Below are positions 47,896 through 60,023 of a stretch of 64,000 bases of DNA, piece after piece. Made by a program: the position numbers and the translations under genes. Within the stretch, counting starts at the first letter, position 1; the number at the start of each line of letters is the position of its first letter. Below the pieces are notes generated by a model. The model ran no database searches and was not told the origin of the DNA. It saw nothing but the letters and a program-made list of their open reading frames with translations. Origin of the DNA: Moringa oleifera (Eukaryota > Streptophyta > Magnoliopsida > Brassicales > Moringaceae); the NCBI GenBank assembly GCA_021397835.1, contig JAJFZO010000566.1, forward strand, positions 2,418,001-2,482,000, in the 5' to 3' direction.

Positions 47896-48834
47896 CTAGA
47901 ACGGAGGGCGACCAGTGGCCCAATAAGGCTCAGTTGGTAACTGCATAGAATTGATTAGATTAGGAGGCAACCCATGAAATAAAGCAGCATTTGACTCTGT
48001 CAAAACCTGTTGCTGCTGTTGCTGCTGTGACCCCGTTACTGCCCCTGGGGACCCAATTGAACCCCCTTGCATTGGCACATTCTGCATCTCTTCCTCCTCC
48101 AGAGGAAGTCTCTCGTACGCGGCGTTACTAAAAGATGCGGCCATGACCACAACCGGTCCCGAACATATAAGCGTGCCCACAACACTGCCACCGACCACCT
48201 GGCCTTGCCCTCCCGCCAGGTATATGGTTAGCCCCGTGGCCGCAGGCGGTGCTGGTGGTGGCAAAAAGGAACCCGCGAGAGATAGTATCTCGAACCGGCC
48301 GTGTAAGCTCACGACTGCACCAGGCGATGCCGGTTGCCTGAGGGTTACATTTGTGACAGTACCGGTTCCGCTCATTATGCAGACCCCTCTTTGGCGTCTC
48401 CTGGCGAAGGTAGCCACGCTATCCACGATGTCGCAGCCGTCTCCTATCTCCATCACGTGGGTGCGCAGCGCGTTGGCGCTGTCACGAGTGATGATGATGG
48501 GCGGCTTGGGCTTGTTCTTGGATCCGGGTGGTCTGCCTCTTGGCCTCCTAGTGATCTCTCCTTCGCTGCCGCTCCCGGGTACTGTTGCCACCAACTCCTT
48601 GCCCTCGCTGCTATTCGCGTTGTTGTTGTCATTGCTTTCCTCAAGATCTCTTTTGAGGCCTCTGTTTAGGCCACTGCTGCTGCCGCTTTGCTCGTCTTCA
48701 GAATTCTGCTGCTGTTGCTGTTGGTGATGCTGAAGGAATTGATGGTGCTGGTGTTGTTGTTGGAGATGTAGTTGGAAATCTCTCGTATGGAAAGGAGGAG
48801 GAAGAGAATGACCATGAGCCGTGACAGGATCCAT
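47896..48834 (-). CDS. AHL24: AT-hook nuclear-localized protein, AHL23/AHL24 type
   Basis: Plant AT-hook/PPC-domain chromatin protein; clade A members bind AT-rich DNA, form trimers, and affect hypocotyl growth, flowering and hormone genes. Intronless, 312 aa, as is typical of clade A. The ATG at 48834 gives MDPVTAHG and then [16 protein letters not shown], a start I associate with AHL23/AHL24. A Gln/His-rich stretch (24-43) and an acidic, Asn-rich stretch precede one type I AT-hook, [17 protein letters not shown] (96-112, core RGRP). The PPC/DUF296 domain runs about 120-250 with RTHVMEI and the diagnostic GRFEIL (179-184), ending in [18 protein letters not shown] second poly-Gln run lies near 270. 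The stop is followed by a long non-coding region. Its neighbours match At4g22810. A tiny 9-codon upstream ORF lies about 105 bp before the start. Confidence 0.95.
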   Translation of the reverse strand: MDPVTAHGHSLPPPFHTRDFQLHLQQQHQHHQFLQHHQQQQQQNSEDEQSGSSSGLNRGLKRDLEESNDNNNANSSEGKELVATVPGSGSEGEITRRPRGRPPGSKNKPKPPIIITRDSANALRTHVMEIGDGCDIVDSVATFARRRQRGVCIMSGTGTVTNVTLRQPASPGAVVSLHGRFEILSLAGSFLPPPAPPAATGLTIYLAGGQGQVVGGSVVGTLICSGPVVVMAASFSNAAYERLPLEEEEMQNVPMQGGSIGSPGAVTGSQQQQQQQVLTESNAALFHGLPPNLINSMQLPTEPYWATGRPPF

Positions 48835-49476
48835 ATATTAATATCTCTATATCCTTACTTAATCTCAAACAAATCCCTCACTTAGCTTCCACAAACACAC
48901 AGAAATTACCTACTAAGAGATGATTAGAGAGAAGAAAGACATGAAACCACAAAGGAGTAAAGGTTGTGCTAAGACAGGAGGCTAGCTAGTGGAAGAGAAA
49001 GGGGAAAGAAACCTAAATTATAATAATAAGAAGACGGCTAAGGAGTAATCTTTTCCTTTTCTCCTTGCTTTAATGCTTCTTTTGGCTTGTTTAATGAACT
49101 AATCACTGCTACTACTTGCCTTCACTAGAAAGAAGAGAATGAACGAGTTGGTTTCTGATGTCATCACCCACCAAATTCATAGCTGAATTCATCATCACCA
49201 TCTCTGAATCTTCTCTCTTATTTCTCTAAGATCTTAAAGCAGACTCTTTCCTTGATAGGTATTATAACTTCTCTTGGTGTTGCTGTCGAAGGATTAGAGA
49301 AATATGAAGAGAGGGTGGATGGGGTCTTGTGGTTTATCTCTTGGTTTCAGAGGGACATGGTGCTGTGTTGGGTTAGGGTTAGAATCATCAACAGATCCAT
49401 AGAGAGAAAAATAGATCGCAGATGGGTTTGGTTTTGGTAAGACTGCGTGCTGTATGGGCGGTGGATGGGTCCCCAC

Positions 49477-49498
49477 CTCTCTCTCTCTCTCTCTCTTC
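49477..49498. repeat. CT microsatellite upstream of the AHL gene
   Basis: About eleven CT dinucleotides (GA on the gene's strand), about 650 bp upstream of the AHL start, followed by a short GATA-type run (49525-49545). Confidence 0.85.
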
Positions 49499-50194
49499 TC
49501 CTCCAGCACTCCACGTTCTCTCTCTAGATAGATAGATATAGATATACGTTAGAGAAAGTATTATTTAAAGCCCTCGCTTATTAAACTCACATAGCCTTAT
49601 GTACTGATAGGCAAGACTCATCACCTATCTCTCCTCTCTCTCCCCGTCTTTCTCTCTGTGTTTACCTGGTGACTGCTCTTCTTCTTCTGCAATTCTCTTA
49701 ATTCTCAGTGTTATATTGAGCTCTGAATATCATATTTCACAGCTGCCAAAGATTTTCCTTTTGTTTTGCTTTGATTACAAATCGATAAACTTAAGGGTAA
49801 CCCTATAGCTTTTAACTTGTTGTGTACAGTTTGGTACATAGAGAAACGGCTAATCAACTAGCTAGGACTATGTGAACCTCGTTCTTTGAACTCAAAGCCT
49901 CATAAAGACAATTGCTTGACTTTGTAAAGAGAGTGCCATTATCTATAACCATGCGATTAAATAATTAATCCTACTTTGATGAAAAGATTGAGCAACCCTT
50001 TTGTTTATGTAACCTAATTCGCAAGATTAGCATATTATTCAAGGAGTAAAAAAAAAAAGGTAAACACCGAGCTGAGAAGATCAATCAAAACCAAGGTTTT
50101 CTGTTTATTTTCATGGAACCCCATGAATTAGGGGGGAAAACACATAGGTGGCACCTTAAATTGGACTGTCTGTCATGTGTAATAACCAAGTAAA

Positions 50195-50265
50195 AGAGAG
50201 AGAGAGACATACACACACACAGAGACAGAGAGAGAGAAAGAGAGAGAGAGAGAGAAAGAGAGAGC
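50195..50265. repeat. Compound GA/CA microsatellite
   Basis: (GA)n, (CA)n and longer interrupted (GA)n in about 70 bp, in the AHL upstream region. Confidence 0.9.
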
Positions 50266-51213
50266 TTTGTTTCAAATTTCCACGACCCACATGTGCAACT
50301 AGCTATATACAGTCTGCAAATTCTATCTTTTCCTCTCAATGTTAACATTACAATGGTCCACAAAGCTTTGCAGGCAGAACGCGTGCCTTCCCCCTTCCTC
50401 GCAGGCTTCATACTCTATTCAATTAATTTCCCCACTCTTACCTCCATTAATGTAAATTCATTTGCATGGAATTGTCAAGTTCTATGTAAGAGAGGCAAGC
50501 TAAACTGTCATTATAGAAGTGACAATGGGAAAGTACTATGAAGTGTTCATAGATTTTTGAACTCATGAATTGATAAGGAAGTCATGGAAGAAAAACATGC
50601 ATGGAACAAGAATCCCATTAATGTATATATCTTGTTATGGCAGTACCTTAGCTTGTTATATATAAAACTCAGATGCCTTATTCTTGCTGTTTTTTTTTTT
50701 TATGCACATAATTGATTTTATATGTATACTATATTGCCCTAAAGACAAAAAGTACTTCTTGGACAAGATTCATGAGGGTAGATAGCTAGAATCCTGTTCT
50801 TTGAACAAGCTTTGTGTCTCATCAAATGAAATGACAACATAATATACATAACCATGCACATAGAACATGTAAGCAATGAACATGTTGGATTGTTTTTAGA
50901 TCTTTTTAACCCAAAAATTAGTTCTTTTCTTTTTTTATTTTTCAAAATCGATGTAAGGAAAGCCAATATCTTTCTCTCAGACATCAGACCATTAAGTCGA
51001 AAAACCAACTTATCCATGAAATAACCCAAGAGAGTTGTAACGTGTAAACAAATTCAAGATGGACAGACAGAGTGTGAAGTAGACAAAGTGTATAGTTTAG
51101 GGCATGATCCAGAGTGTTGGGGTGGGTGTAATAAGACAGCGTGGGTGGCGCTGACAGACACAAGAACCCCACTGCTTGTGCACGAGCTTAGACCTAATAG
51201 AACCCCCGAGAGT

Positions 51214-51246
51214 TTCTCTCTCTCTCTCTCTGTGTCTGTCTCTCTC
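51214..51246. repeat. CT microsatellite
   Basis: (CT)n with a TGTGTCTGTC interruption, in the AHL upstream region. Confidence 0.85.
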
Positions 51247-52519
51247 GCATGACCCTATGGGACGCAAACCCATGTATTAAAAGATGCTCTTGGTCGGCTC
51301 TCTATCTCTCTCTCTTTGCTTGCCGTGTTCTTATCCTCAATTTCACTGTTACGGTTCCCAAGTTCCCAAAAAAGGAACATAAGATTATAGAATATGATCA
51401 ATATACTATGGTTCATTTTAATATGCCATATATTCGTCAGTCCAATTATCGAATGTATAGTTCAAATGTCATTGTTTGATGTATTTTGCTACTATATGGT
51501 CCATGGAGTGTGACTTACTCGATTATGTTTGATAACACTGAGAGGAATCCCACAAGGGTTTTCAAGAACTGTCAATTCATTTATATTTTGGCCATAACGT
51601 GGATAGCAAAGAGGATTAATTGTGCCGGAGTTGTCAGCGGAGGGAATATATTCCATCGTTGTTTATACTCTAGATCTTGCCCTACCAATTTTGCAATTCC
51701 TCCAACATATATGGACCGACTGTAATCTAATTTGATTATTTGATTACAACAACTCTGGTCCTCTTTGAAGGTGTTGTTGTAGGCGAAGATCAAAACTTTT
51801 TTTCTGATCTAAATTATATGATTTATTTTAAAAAAATATTAACAGTTGATAATTTAAGAATATTAATTATTAAAAATTATATGTGTTTATCATATTGTAT
51901 TGATATAGAACATTAGAAAACAAATCTTTTATTAAAAAAATCAACATAAGCTTCGATCAGTTAAAAAAAAAAATCTTCTTTTATAAATACAATTGAACAA
52001 AATTAATGCACTTTAATTTTAGTCAGAGCACACAAATTTCTGCCTGGCGTGACTATAATATGCAAAATTGAAAACTTAATTTGGATTTGACTGCTTCAAA
52101 CATAAGCTTTCTTCCTCCTATGCTTGATGTTGTTGTTGTCCCATTGTTTCTCTAGATTTTTGAAAGTTGACCACCTTAAACATCTCCACCAAACCGATAA
52201 ACCCTAATTAAGTTAACCATATTATATTTTTAATTAGTTAATCTCATCAATGTGGGTTGTTGACTTCCATTGATAATTGAGGCAGACCCAACATGGTTAG
52301 GGTAAGTCTGTGATGTGATCATGATTAATTAAGGATGTCATGTGGGGCACATGTTTTCAATTTAAAAAAAAAATTAATGGGTTGTTCAAGAACATAATTA
52401 ATCTTCAACATTATTATTTATTTCCATCAAATTTCTGAATGTAATTTGACTTCTTCTGTCGTAAGCTTGCAAGTTAAAAAAAATTAATTACCATAATTTA
52501 TTGGATCTGGATTCTTTCG

Positions 52520-52672
52520 GATGATTTGAATTGAGTTTAATTTTTTTATTAATTTAATAAAATTAATAGTTATAATTCTATATATTTATTTGTATATACA
52601 TAATAAATTACAAAAATATCATTTAATTTTTAAAAAAAATCAGTACCAACTCAAATTAATAAAAAAAATTCA
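52520..52672. mobile_element. MITE-like element (copy B)
   Basis: Shares with the 580-740 element the left arm GATTTGAATTGAGTTT, the internal stretch TTAATAAAATTAATAGTTAT and the right arm ending AACTCAAATTAAT. The arms are imperfect inverted repeats and the interior is A/T only. Divergence from copy A is high, so the insertions are old. Confidence 0.45.
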
Positions 52673-55600
52673 TCGGTAATTTCTTGTATTATGCTATCAA
52701 ATCACGGCAAAAGAGTTGTTCAAATGGTAAATTAATCAAGAAATGGCACTTTCTTTTTTCTTGCTTGGAGCTAGGGTTTCATATTCAAAGTATGAGATGA
52801 AAGGATGATTAAAGCAAAAGTAGTGAGATTATTCGTTGTGCAAGTGAAGATGCTCCCTCAGTCTGTCTCTTCGGTTGGATCCTGCCGGCCTTTTCAAATC
52901 TTGTGAGAAGCAAACAGACAATCAAGTGAACATGTTTGTATAATTGAGGTTATTATTACAAAACCATGTTCAAGGCCAGTCAACGACTTGCTCAAATTGA
53001 AATATTTGTCCTGTTATGTGCATGCCCCGGTCCATCCATCTCTCCCCAAAACTAAAGAAATTATATATCTGTCTAATACTTTTTCAACATTTTTATTAAT
53101 ATTAAAGTCGTAAATTTCTCATTTTTATAAAGTATTATAGGTTTTCAATGTAATTATAAATAAAGATTTAATTTTGAAAAATATTTTACAAATTAAAAAA
53201 TATATTGAGATTCATATTGCATTGATCTAATTGGTAAATATTTATTCTAGATCGGGTGAAAAAATTTCAAAGTATTGCATACATAAATCAAAAAACTTGG
53301 AACCCTAAAAAATTTTATTCACTGCTCATTGACATGAGAAGTTGAGGCATTATCTTAAGTGGTAGAAGAAGTGGACAACGAAAAGGATACAAGATTAGGG
53401 CCCCATGACAGCTTTATTAACACTAATTAACGACTTCATTAATTAATTATCTTAATGGAAGCCCATCTTGTTAATTAAACAACTGTACCCATCAGCATCT
53501 CCTAATAAACAATCATATCCACAGAGCTAAGTCCATGGATGCATGGCTAATTAACTTTAAGTTTAGAGAAAAGTTAGGAGAATATATGAGTGCTAATAAT
53601 CAAATTGTTAATTAATTAGTCCCCATGTGGAAGGCACTTATTGCATCGAATCTTGGCTTAGCTAGTGTTGCATGTTATGTTCTTGCTTAATTATAATTAA
53701 ATTAATTAACTTTTCACAACCTATGTGGGTTAATGTAGAGATGTTATAAGCCACTTCCCGGCACGCATGCCAGAGATTTATGGGGTGAGTGATTTTTTTA
53801 ATCCACCACGAGATTAGGGATGCCAATTAAGCAAGAGGGTTGTCCGTAAAGCTAGCAAATTTAATTAATATTACAATGTGAAGACAATTTGAGTAAGATT
53901 AGAGAGACTAATTAAGCAAATGATCAAGTAAGACACCCACGTGATCGGCTGTAATCCTTGTGGAATCTTGTTGATCATCCCTTGAGCTGCTTAATCGCAT
54001 CGTTAGCCTAGTTTAATTATATCGTATGGTTAAAAAGTTTTCTTTCATGCTTAATCTAAATTTGCAAACTAATTATTATTTAAAAAGGGTTCCGTTAGAA
54101 ACTTACCTCATATATTGAATCTAAATTTGAAATTATGGATCCCATTTTTATTTAAAATATTAATATTTAATGGCTAAGAAAAAGTGAGAGTATATTTATG
54201 AAGACAAATTCCTAAAATTCAGCTCCAAAACTGTGTTTGTCAACACAAATTGTACCATAAAGCAGCTTGTGTAGGCAATAATTGATACAATTAGCACTGT
54301 TACATCAAACTTTTGAACCAACTACTTTAGAAAATTGAGATTAATGATTTTAATATGTAGAACTAAACAACACCGTCAAGACATTAAAGTTAAAGTCGGG
54401 CGATTTTAATTTTTGTTGGAAGCCAAAAGTCATATTCATGATTGTACGGTGGCTATGGATATCAAAGACAAAATTGATGATTTTGAGACAATCACTCACA
54501 GTTTCTTGTCTTTGAAACCTGTTTAGTTTATCTTTGTCTTAACTTAATTAATTTCCTCTTTTGATAATTTTGAAAATACATATATTAATCCCATTAAGAT
54601 GACCCGATAAGATCATGATCTTGATCAACCTAATTAAGTATAGTATTTAACTATAAAGAACAACAAAAAAGAAACGATTAGCTTCTATAAATAGATAAAC
54701 CCAGATCAGCTCCTAGTTTGATGTAAAATGAATAGGGGATTATCTTCTTCCAACTTATATGGAATTATTCAATGGGAAAATTAATTTGGCACTAATTTTA
54801 AGAACAAGTAGTATTTACCTTAAAAAAAGTAGACACTAATTTTAATTTATACCAGTCAATCATAAATAATATCAAAGCTGATCTGATTTATTTTCTTATG
54901 ATATAACTTAGCAATATTCCACATAATATTTAAGTTATAGATGTTTGATAATTTTTTTTCACATTTCTTTGTTTTGTATATGAATGTAAATCGGGTAAGA
55001 ATATAAAAAGCAATTTCTATATAGTTGATTAAACATTCTCATACTCACTAATACTATATATTAAATTGAAAATATTTACATTAGCTAATTGGTACATGCT
55101 AGGGCAGCCCAAAACTTGTTCTTGGGATACCCAAATGGTTGCTTGAATCTTTAAATTGTTGAAAATTGGGCTACCCACTAGAACTTTTGTCACTTTATTA
55201 AGAAGCCCAATTGAGTTCTTTACCAAGAAGGGGCCGAAAAGCTACTATATGATATGGTTTTTATATTTTATTATAAATTTGTGAATAATATTAAATTAAT
55301 TTAATTTATTGTATGATTGAAACCCAATACTTAGGTTGCAATTATCATTATGAATTGGCACTAAATCTTTGATGATTGGAAAGCTATAGGTCTAGTGGAA
55401 CTTGAAAATGAGACATTCTTTTGATTAATGATTGAAAACATCTTTCTTTGTTTGGCTTGACTTTATATGCAAAGTTGCTTCCATGCACAATCTTTTATTG
55501 AATGAACAAAGTGGAGAGGTACACCTTTGATCCCACTACAACAAATTATCTCATAATAAGATTAATATTAATTAGTGCAATTCTTCCATTAAAAACTCTT

Positions 55601-58600
55601 GTTCTTTGTATATTGATTTTAAGTTCTCCCCCTAGCTATCACCATCTTTGATGGCATTGGGTGAGACTGCATTTGCCGTAGCCAATTGGTATACGGTAGC
55701 CATATGCAATCATTATTATCAAAATCAAATATGAATAAGAAATTCAACCATAAGATCATCTTCCTTGTTATCACATCAAGCATGCTATCATTCATAGTAT
55801 ATCCATCACTTTCACCATTGCAATCCAATTCTTCACCATTTCCTTTGCTTTTTCTTTTCTTATGGCTAATACCTTATCATAACAAATCAATAATTCATTA
55901 AATGTAGATATACTTCTCTATCTAAATTAAATATGTATTCAAATCTTTTAAGTTTTTTTAGGTTAGAGTTTAAAGAAGTTGGGCTTAAAGAGAATCAGTC
56001 GAGATCAATTGAAAAAGTATGAATATATGAAGCTATGTATTTTTTTTTATAAAAGTTGATCAAATCGACAAAAAATCATTGTATCAAATAAATTAGAAAA
56101 AAAAACTGTCACTCTATAACAAGAGATAAATGAATTTTATAAAAAAATTAACTATCTTCAAAAACTTTTATCATATTATAAAAAGAAAAAACTAATCATG
56201 AGCTCAGTATATATTATTTATTATATCATTATTATGTCTAAATTTTTTTTAATTTGAACATAAAATTTTTTTTCACCCTTTAACAACACTCACTTACGTT
56301 CGTTTTCTTTACAAATTTTCTTTCCATCTTTGATATATAATTGAAGAGAAGCTCTCATTATTGCCTCCTAGCTTTGAACAATTTTTTTTTTTTATCACAA
56401 ATTATACTTCCTAGTCACAAATGAGACAATAAATTGGATCCAATCAAAACCGGCAAGTATCTTGCAGTACTAGTCTCTTTTCTTGCAATATTCTTTGCAT
56501 TTGATCAATACATCCTGAGTCATGTGGCAATATTTGCTGCCCACTTGCTTAAATTGCTTACGCATGGCCTCTTGCATATTGGAGTACTTGATGAGAGGAC
56601 TAATTAGAGAGTGGCATATTTAGCCATTATAGTGAGACAAGAATAGTGGAAACACTTGATAAATAGAAATTAAGTCCCCAAATCAAGAAAAGTTTGGACT
56701 TTTGATTGGAGAGCTGGAGACAAAACACCATAATGGTAATCCCTCACTTTCCTCGGAAAATGACAAGAAAATGTGAACCTAATTCTACTTGATTTAGGGA
56801 GTTAATTGGATTATACGATATGACTTGCCCTTAATTAACCCAAAAGTTTCCAAACTTTAAATATGATTATAGCTCAGCCGGATTAACTATATGTTCTTAA
56901 TTTGGTTTCAGGTGAAACATTTACGCAACTTCCTAATGCAGCAAGCAATATTGTTTTTGGAAATGCACTGAAGCAGTAAAATATGCTAATGCCCTACTAA
57001 CTTACAAAATTAATCACTGCCTCTTGACAACTATTAGTGTTTGATAGGTAATTTAACCCAATTCTTCATTTAATCAGACACACCACTAAGGATAATGAAC
57101 ATATACTATTTCCTTCAAATTATAATCATACATTAAAGTTTCCATGATTATAAATTATCAAAGAAATCCTTAGTATTATTTAATTTAAATGCTAAATGGA
57201 CAATGGCCAAGTTTCTGAAACACATAGTAAACCCACTTAGTATTATTTAATGGGTATTTTGGCTACATCTAATAATAATGCATTATGACATATTAAATGA
57301 GGCAGAAGGCTGAATCAGTAAAGCAATTGTTGCTGCTGAGACAGGATCAATCATGATTGCTGATTAGGCCAAGTTGGCTGATCATTTATTTACTAAATAA
57401 AAGCTCCTCTCAAAGTGCTTGAAATTCATATCTATTAAGCAAAAACCTTATGGCTTAATTTCCACATCTTAATCCACTAAAGCGGTGCTTTCCATAGAAA
57501 AATCATCGTTCAATATGAGGCATCGATACCCTTAATTGCGTCAAGCCCTTCTAATCTCTGTATGATTTGGAATCAATCCTATGACTGTTCAATTAGTATG
57601 GAATTTAATGTCATAAGATTGAAGAAGATGGTTTGCTTTATATATGTTCTTGCGATCACAAATCAAAACCCTAAAAAGATTATGGCATTGGTTTTATAAA
57701 ACCATTCTAATATATATCATAAAAGAATAATTTTCTTAGAATAAATAAAATTAGGATCTTCTCTTGATATGATATAAAAGAATATTTTTGTAATTTATTA
57801 TATTAATATAAAAAATAAATAAATAAATTGTAATAATTTATTTTATTAAATTATCAAGTGTCATATTTTTTTAAAAAAATAATATTACCTAAAATAACAA
57901 ATAATTTTTCAAACAAAATTAAAAATTTTGATAATTTACTTTTTATTTCATGATAAAGTAAATATATATCAAAGTTTAAAAAAATCCAAGGAATTTTAGG
58001 TAGCATTAAGTCTTCCTTTTCATTTAAAAAATTAAGTGGAGTATCTCTTTCCATATGTTTCCGTTAAAGTGGCACTATAATGGTACATACCTTCGCTCCA
58101 ATTCCGAGTACATTCTTCACAAAGTTGCGTAATACAATATACTCCGAAATCCCATATCCGAGATATATACTAAATTCCTTCCTTCAGAACACAAAATCAA
58201 GGCCCCTATAGTTTCAAAAATTACATAGCCTTTTGATTATTCTCATCTACCACAAATATATAAATCTTGGGTAAATCTCGTAGGTTGAGAACAAGTAGTA
58301 ACTATACTAATTTAATCGTATGGATATCTACTTAAATAGGTACATAGATACTCGAAGTTGATCGGAGGGTTTGGAGGCATGGTGTCAAGATCTTGATGTC
58401 ATCTCTTGTTTTTTGTTGTCTATAAGATGAAAAATATAGATTGTATATTAACATGGTATTGACAATCATGGAGATAATGATATAATGGATGACACCCATG
58501 AGAAATAAGGGAGATATGCATGCTTTACAAATGGGGAGCAAGTGGAAAGTAAAAGTGTTCATGATAAAGAAGAGAAAGTAATATATGATGGATCAATGAG

Positions 58601-59823
58601 TGCTATGCTTTTCAACAAATTTGTCCTAATGTTTCATTGAATGCTTGCCTTATATGAATTTCTGTTTAAACACTCAAAAATAAAAAAAAAAAGTATTAAC
58701 ATATGAATTAAAATCTTAAAATCTTTTATTGATAAAAAAAAGATGCAAGAACTATAAATATTTTAATTTTTTATATTGTTTAATTAATTTAATTTTTTGC
58801 ATATAAAATTTTTTTCGTTAAAGAGTTGATATAGAGGTATTCATATCTGGTTTGATCCAGTTTAATTTTTAAACATTATAATAAGAAAGCATTAAAGTTA
58901 TTCTTTTTAAAATATAATACTGACTTGATCGTCGAAAGTACTCCTTATTTATAAATACTTCACGATCTAAAGTTAAAAACTCTTGTGATGTTACATCAAA
59001 AGACATGAATATGTCAAAATTTATATTTTTTTATATGAGCATATATTCCATAAAATTTAGTAGTAGATTAACTTTGAAAACCTTAACTCAAATAGTATCT
59101 CTTACCCATTTAAGATTACTGTGAGAGAATACAAGAGAAGTTGAAGAGTGATAAAAACCCAAAAGCAAGAGCATCAAATAAAGTATATTAATGGCTTTAG
59201 AAAATGAAAGAAAAAGCTTAATTAGATTATGGTGGATCACCTGCCATAGCCTGTATTGGATTCTTCATAGCTTAGAATCTCATGAACCCTTTTACCCTGA
59301 AAGCCTATCGCAGCCCCACACCCATTATTGTTCTTCACTACTTTTATCACCTAATTTCCCTCTCTTAATACATTTTTACCCTTTTAAAAATCCCAATTCT
59401 TATACCCACTTCATTGTATCCCTTAAAATGGCTTAATCGTAATTTTTTTCTTATTTTAAAACTTTTATTGAAGATTCAAATTAAAAATATCTTATGTCAA
59501 TATGAATATTATGTGAAAATTAGATTTTTTTCAAAATCTAGTAAATTGTGTCAAAGTTTTTTGAGAAAAAATATTTTATTTAATCATAATACAATGCTTT
59601 TTAAATATTCAATATAAGTTAGATGATGAAAAAATTTTGATATTTTTATATTATCATTGTAAATTATAAGAATATTTATTAATTTAAATTTATACAGATT
59701 TTTAATATATAATTAAAAAGTAAATAAAAGTCTTACATATTAATTTTATTAAATGATAAGAAATAAGTGTGAGAGTAGAATCTTAAGCATGATTGGACTT
59801 AGAATTGCATCCTCATCAGGCAC

Positions 59824-59829
59824 TATAAA
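59824..59829 (+). promoter_or_regulatory. TATA box of the MATE gene
   Basis: TATAAA in the context GCACTATAAAGGCACAGC, 200 bp before the start codon at 60024. A nine-codon upstream ORF starts at about 59911 in the predicted leader. Confidence 0.6.
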
Positions 59830-60023
59830 GGCACAGCACCCATTCTCACTCTTCATTAATTGGCCGTTTCAAAAGGCACCGCAAGTTAAACAAGATACCG
59901 TCACGAAACGCATGCACTCAGAAATAATCAATATTATCTAGAGAGAAACACCCAAAGTTCTCATCTTTCTCATAAGAAACATACATATTTGGAACGAATA
60001 AAGCAAACCCATTTTGCTGATCG

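Larger units (their letters stand above)
48835..60023. other. 11-kb divergent gene-poor region between AHL and MATE genes
   Basis: Head-to-head spacer that must hold both promoters. The first 3 kb next to the AHL gene are less AT-rich and carry the GA/CT microsatellites and short unrelated frames. About 51800-59200 is AT-rich with no exon I can defend; it contains a relative of the MITE-like element (52520-52672). Frames near 55050-55230 and 55620-55900 lack family motifs. A TATA box for the MATE gene is near the right end. A short gene or non-coding RNA cannot be excluded by eye. Confidence 0.55.

Noticed and set aside
48143..48727. A 194-codon plus-strand frame opposite the AHL gene
   Set aside because: It is the antisense shadow of the GC-rich AHL coding sequence, with Leu/Pro runs produced by the poly-Gln and Pro codons on the other strand.
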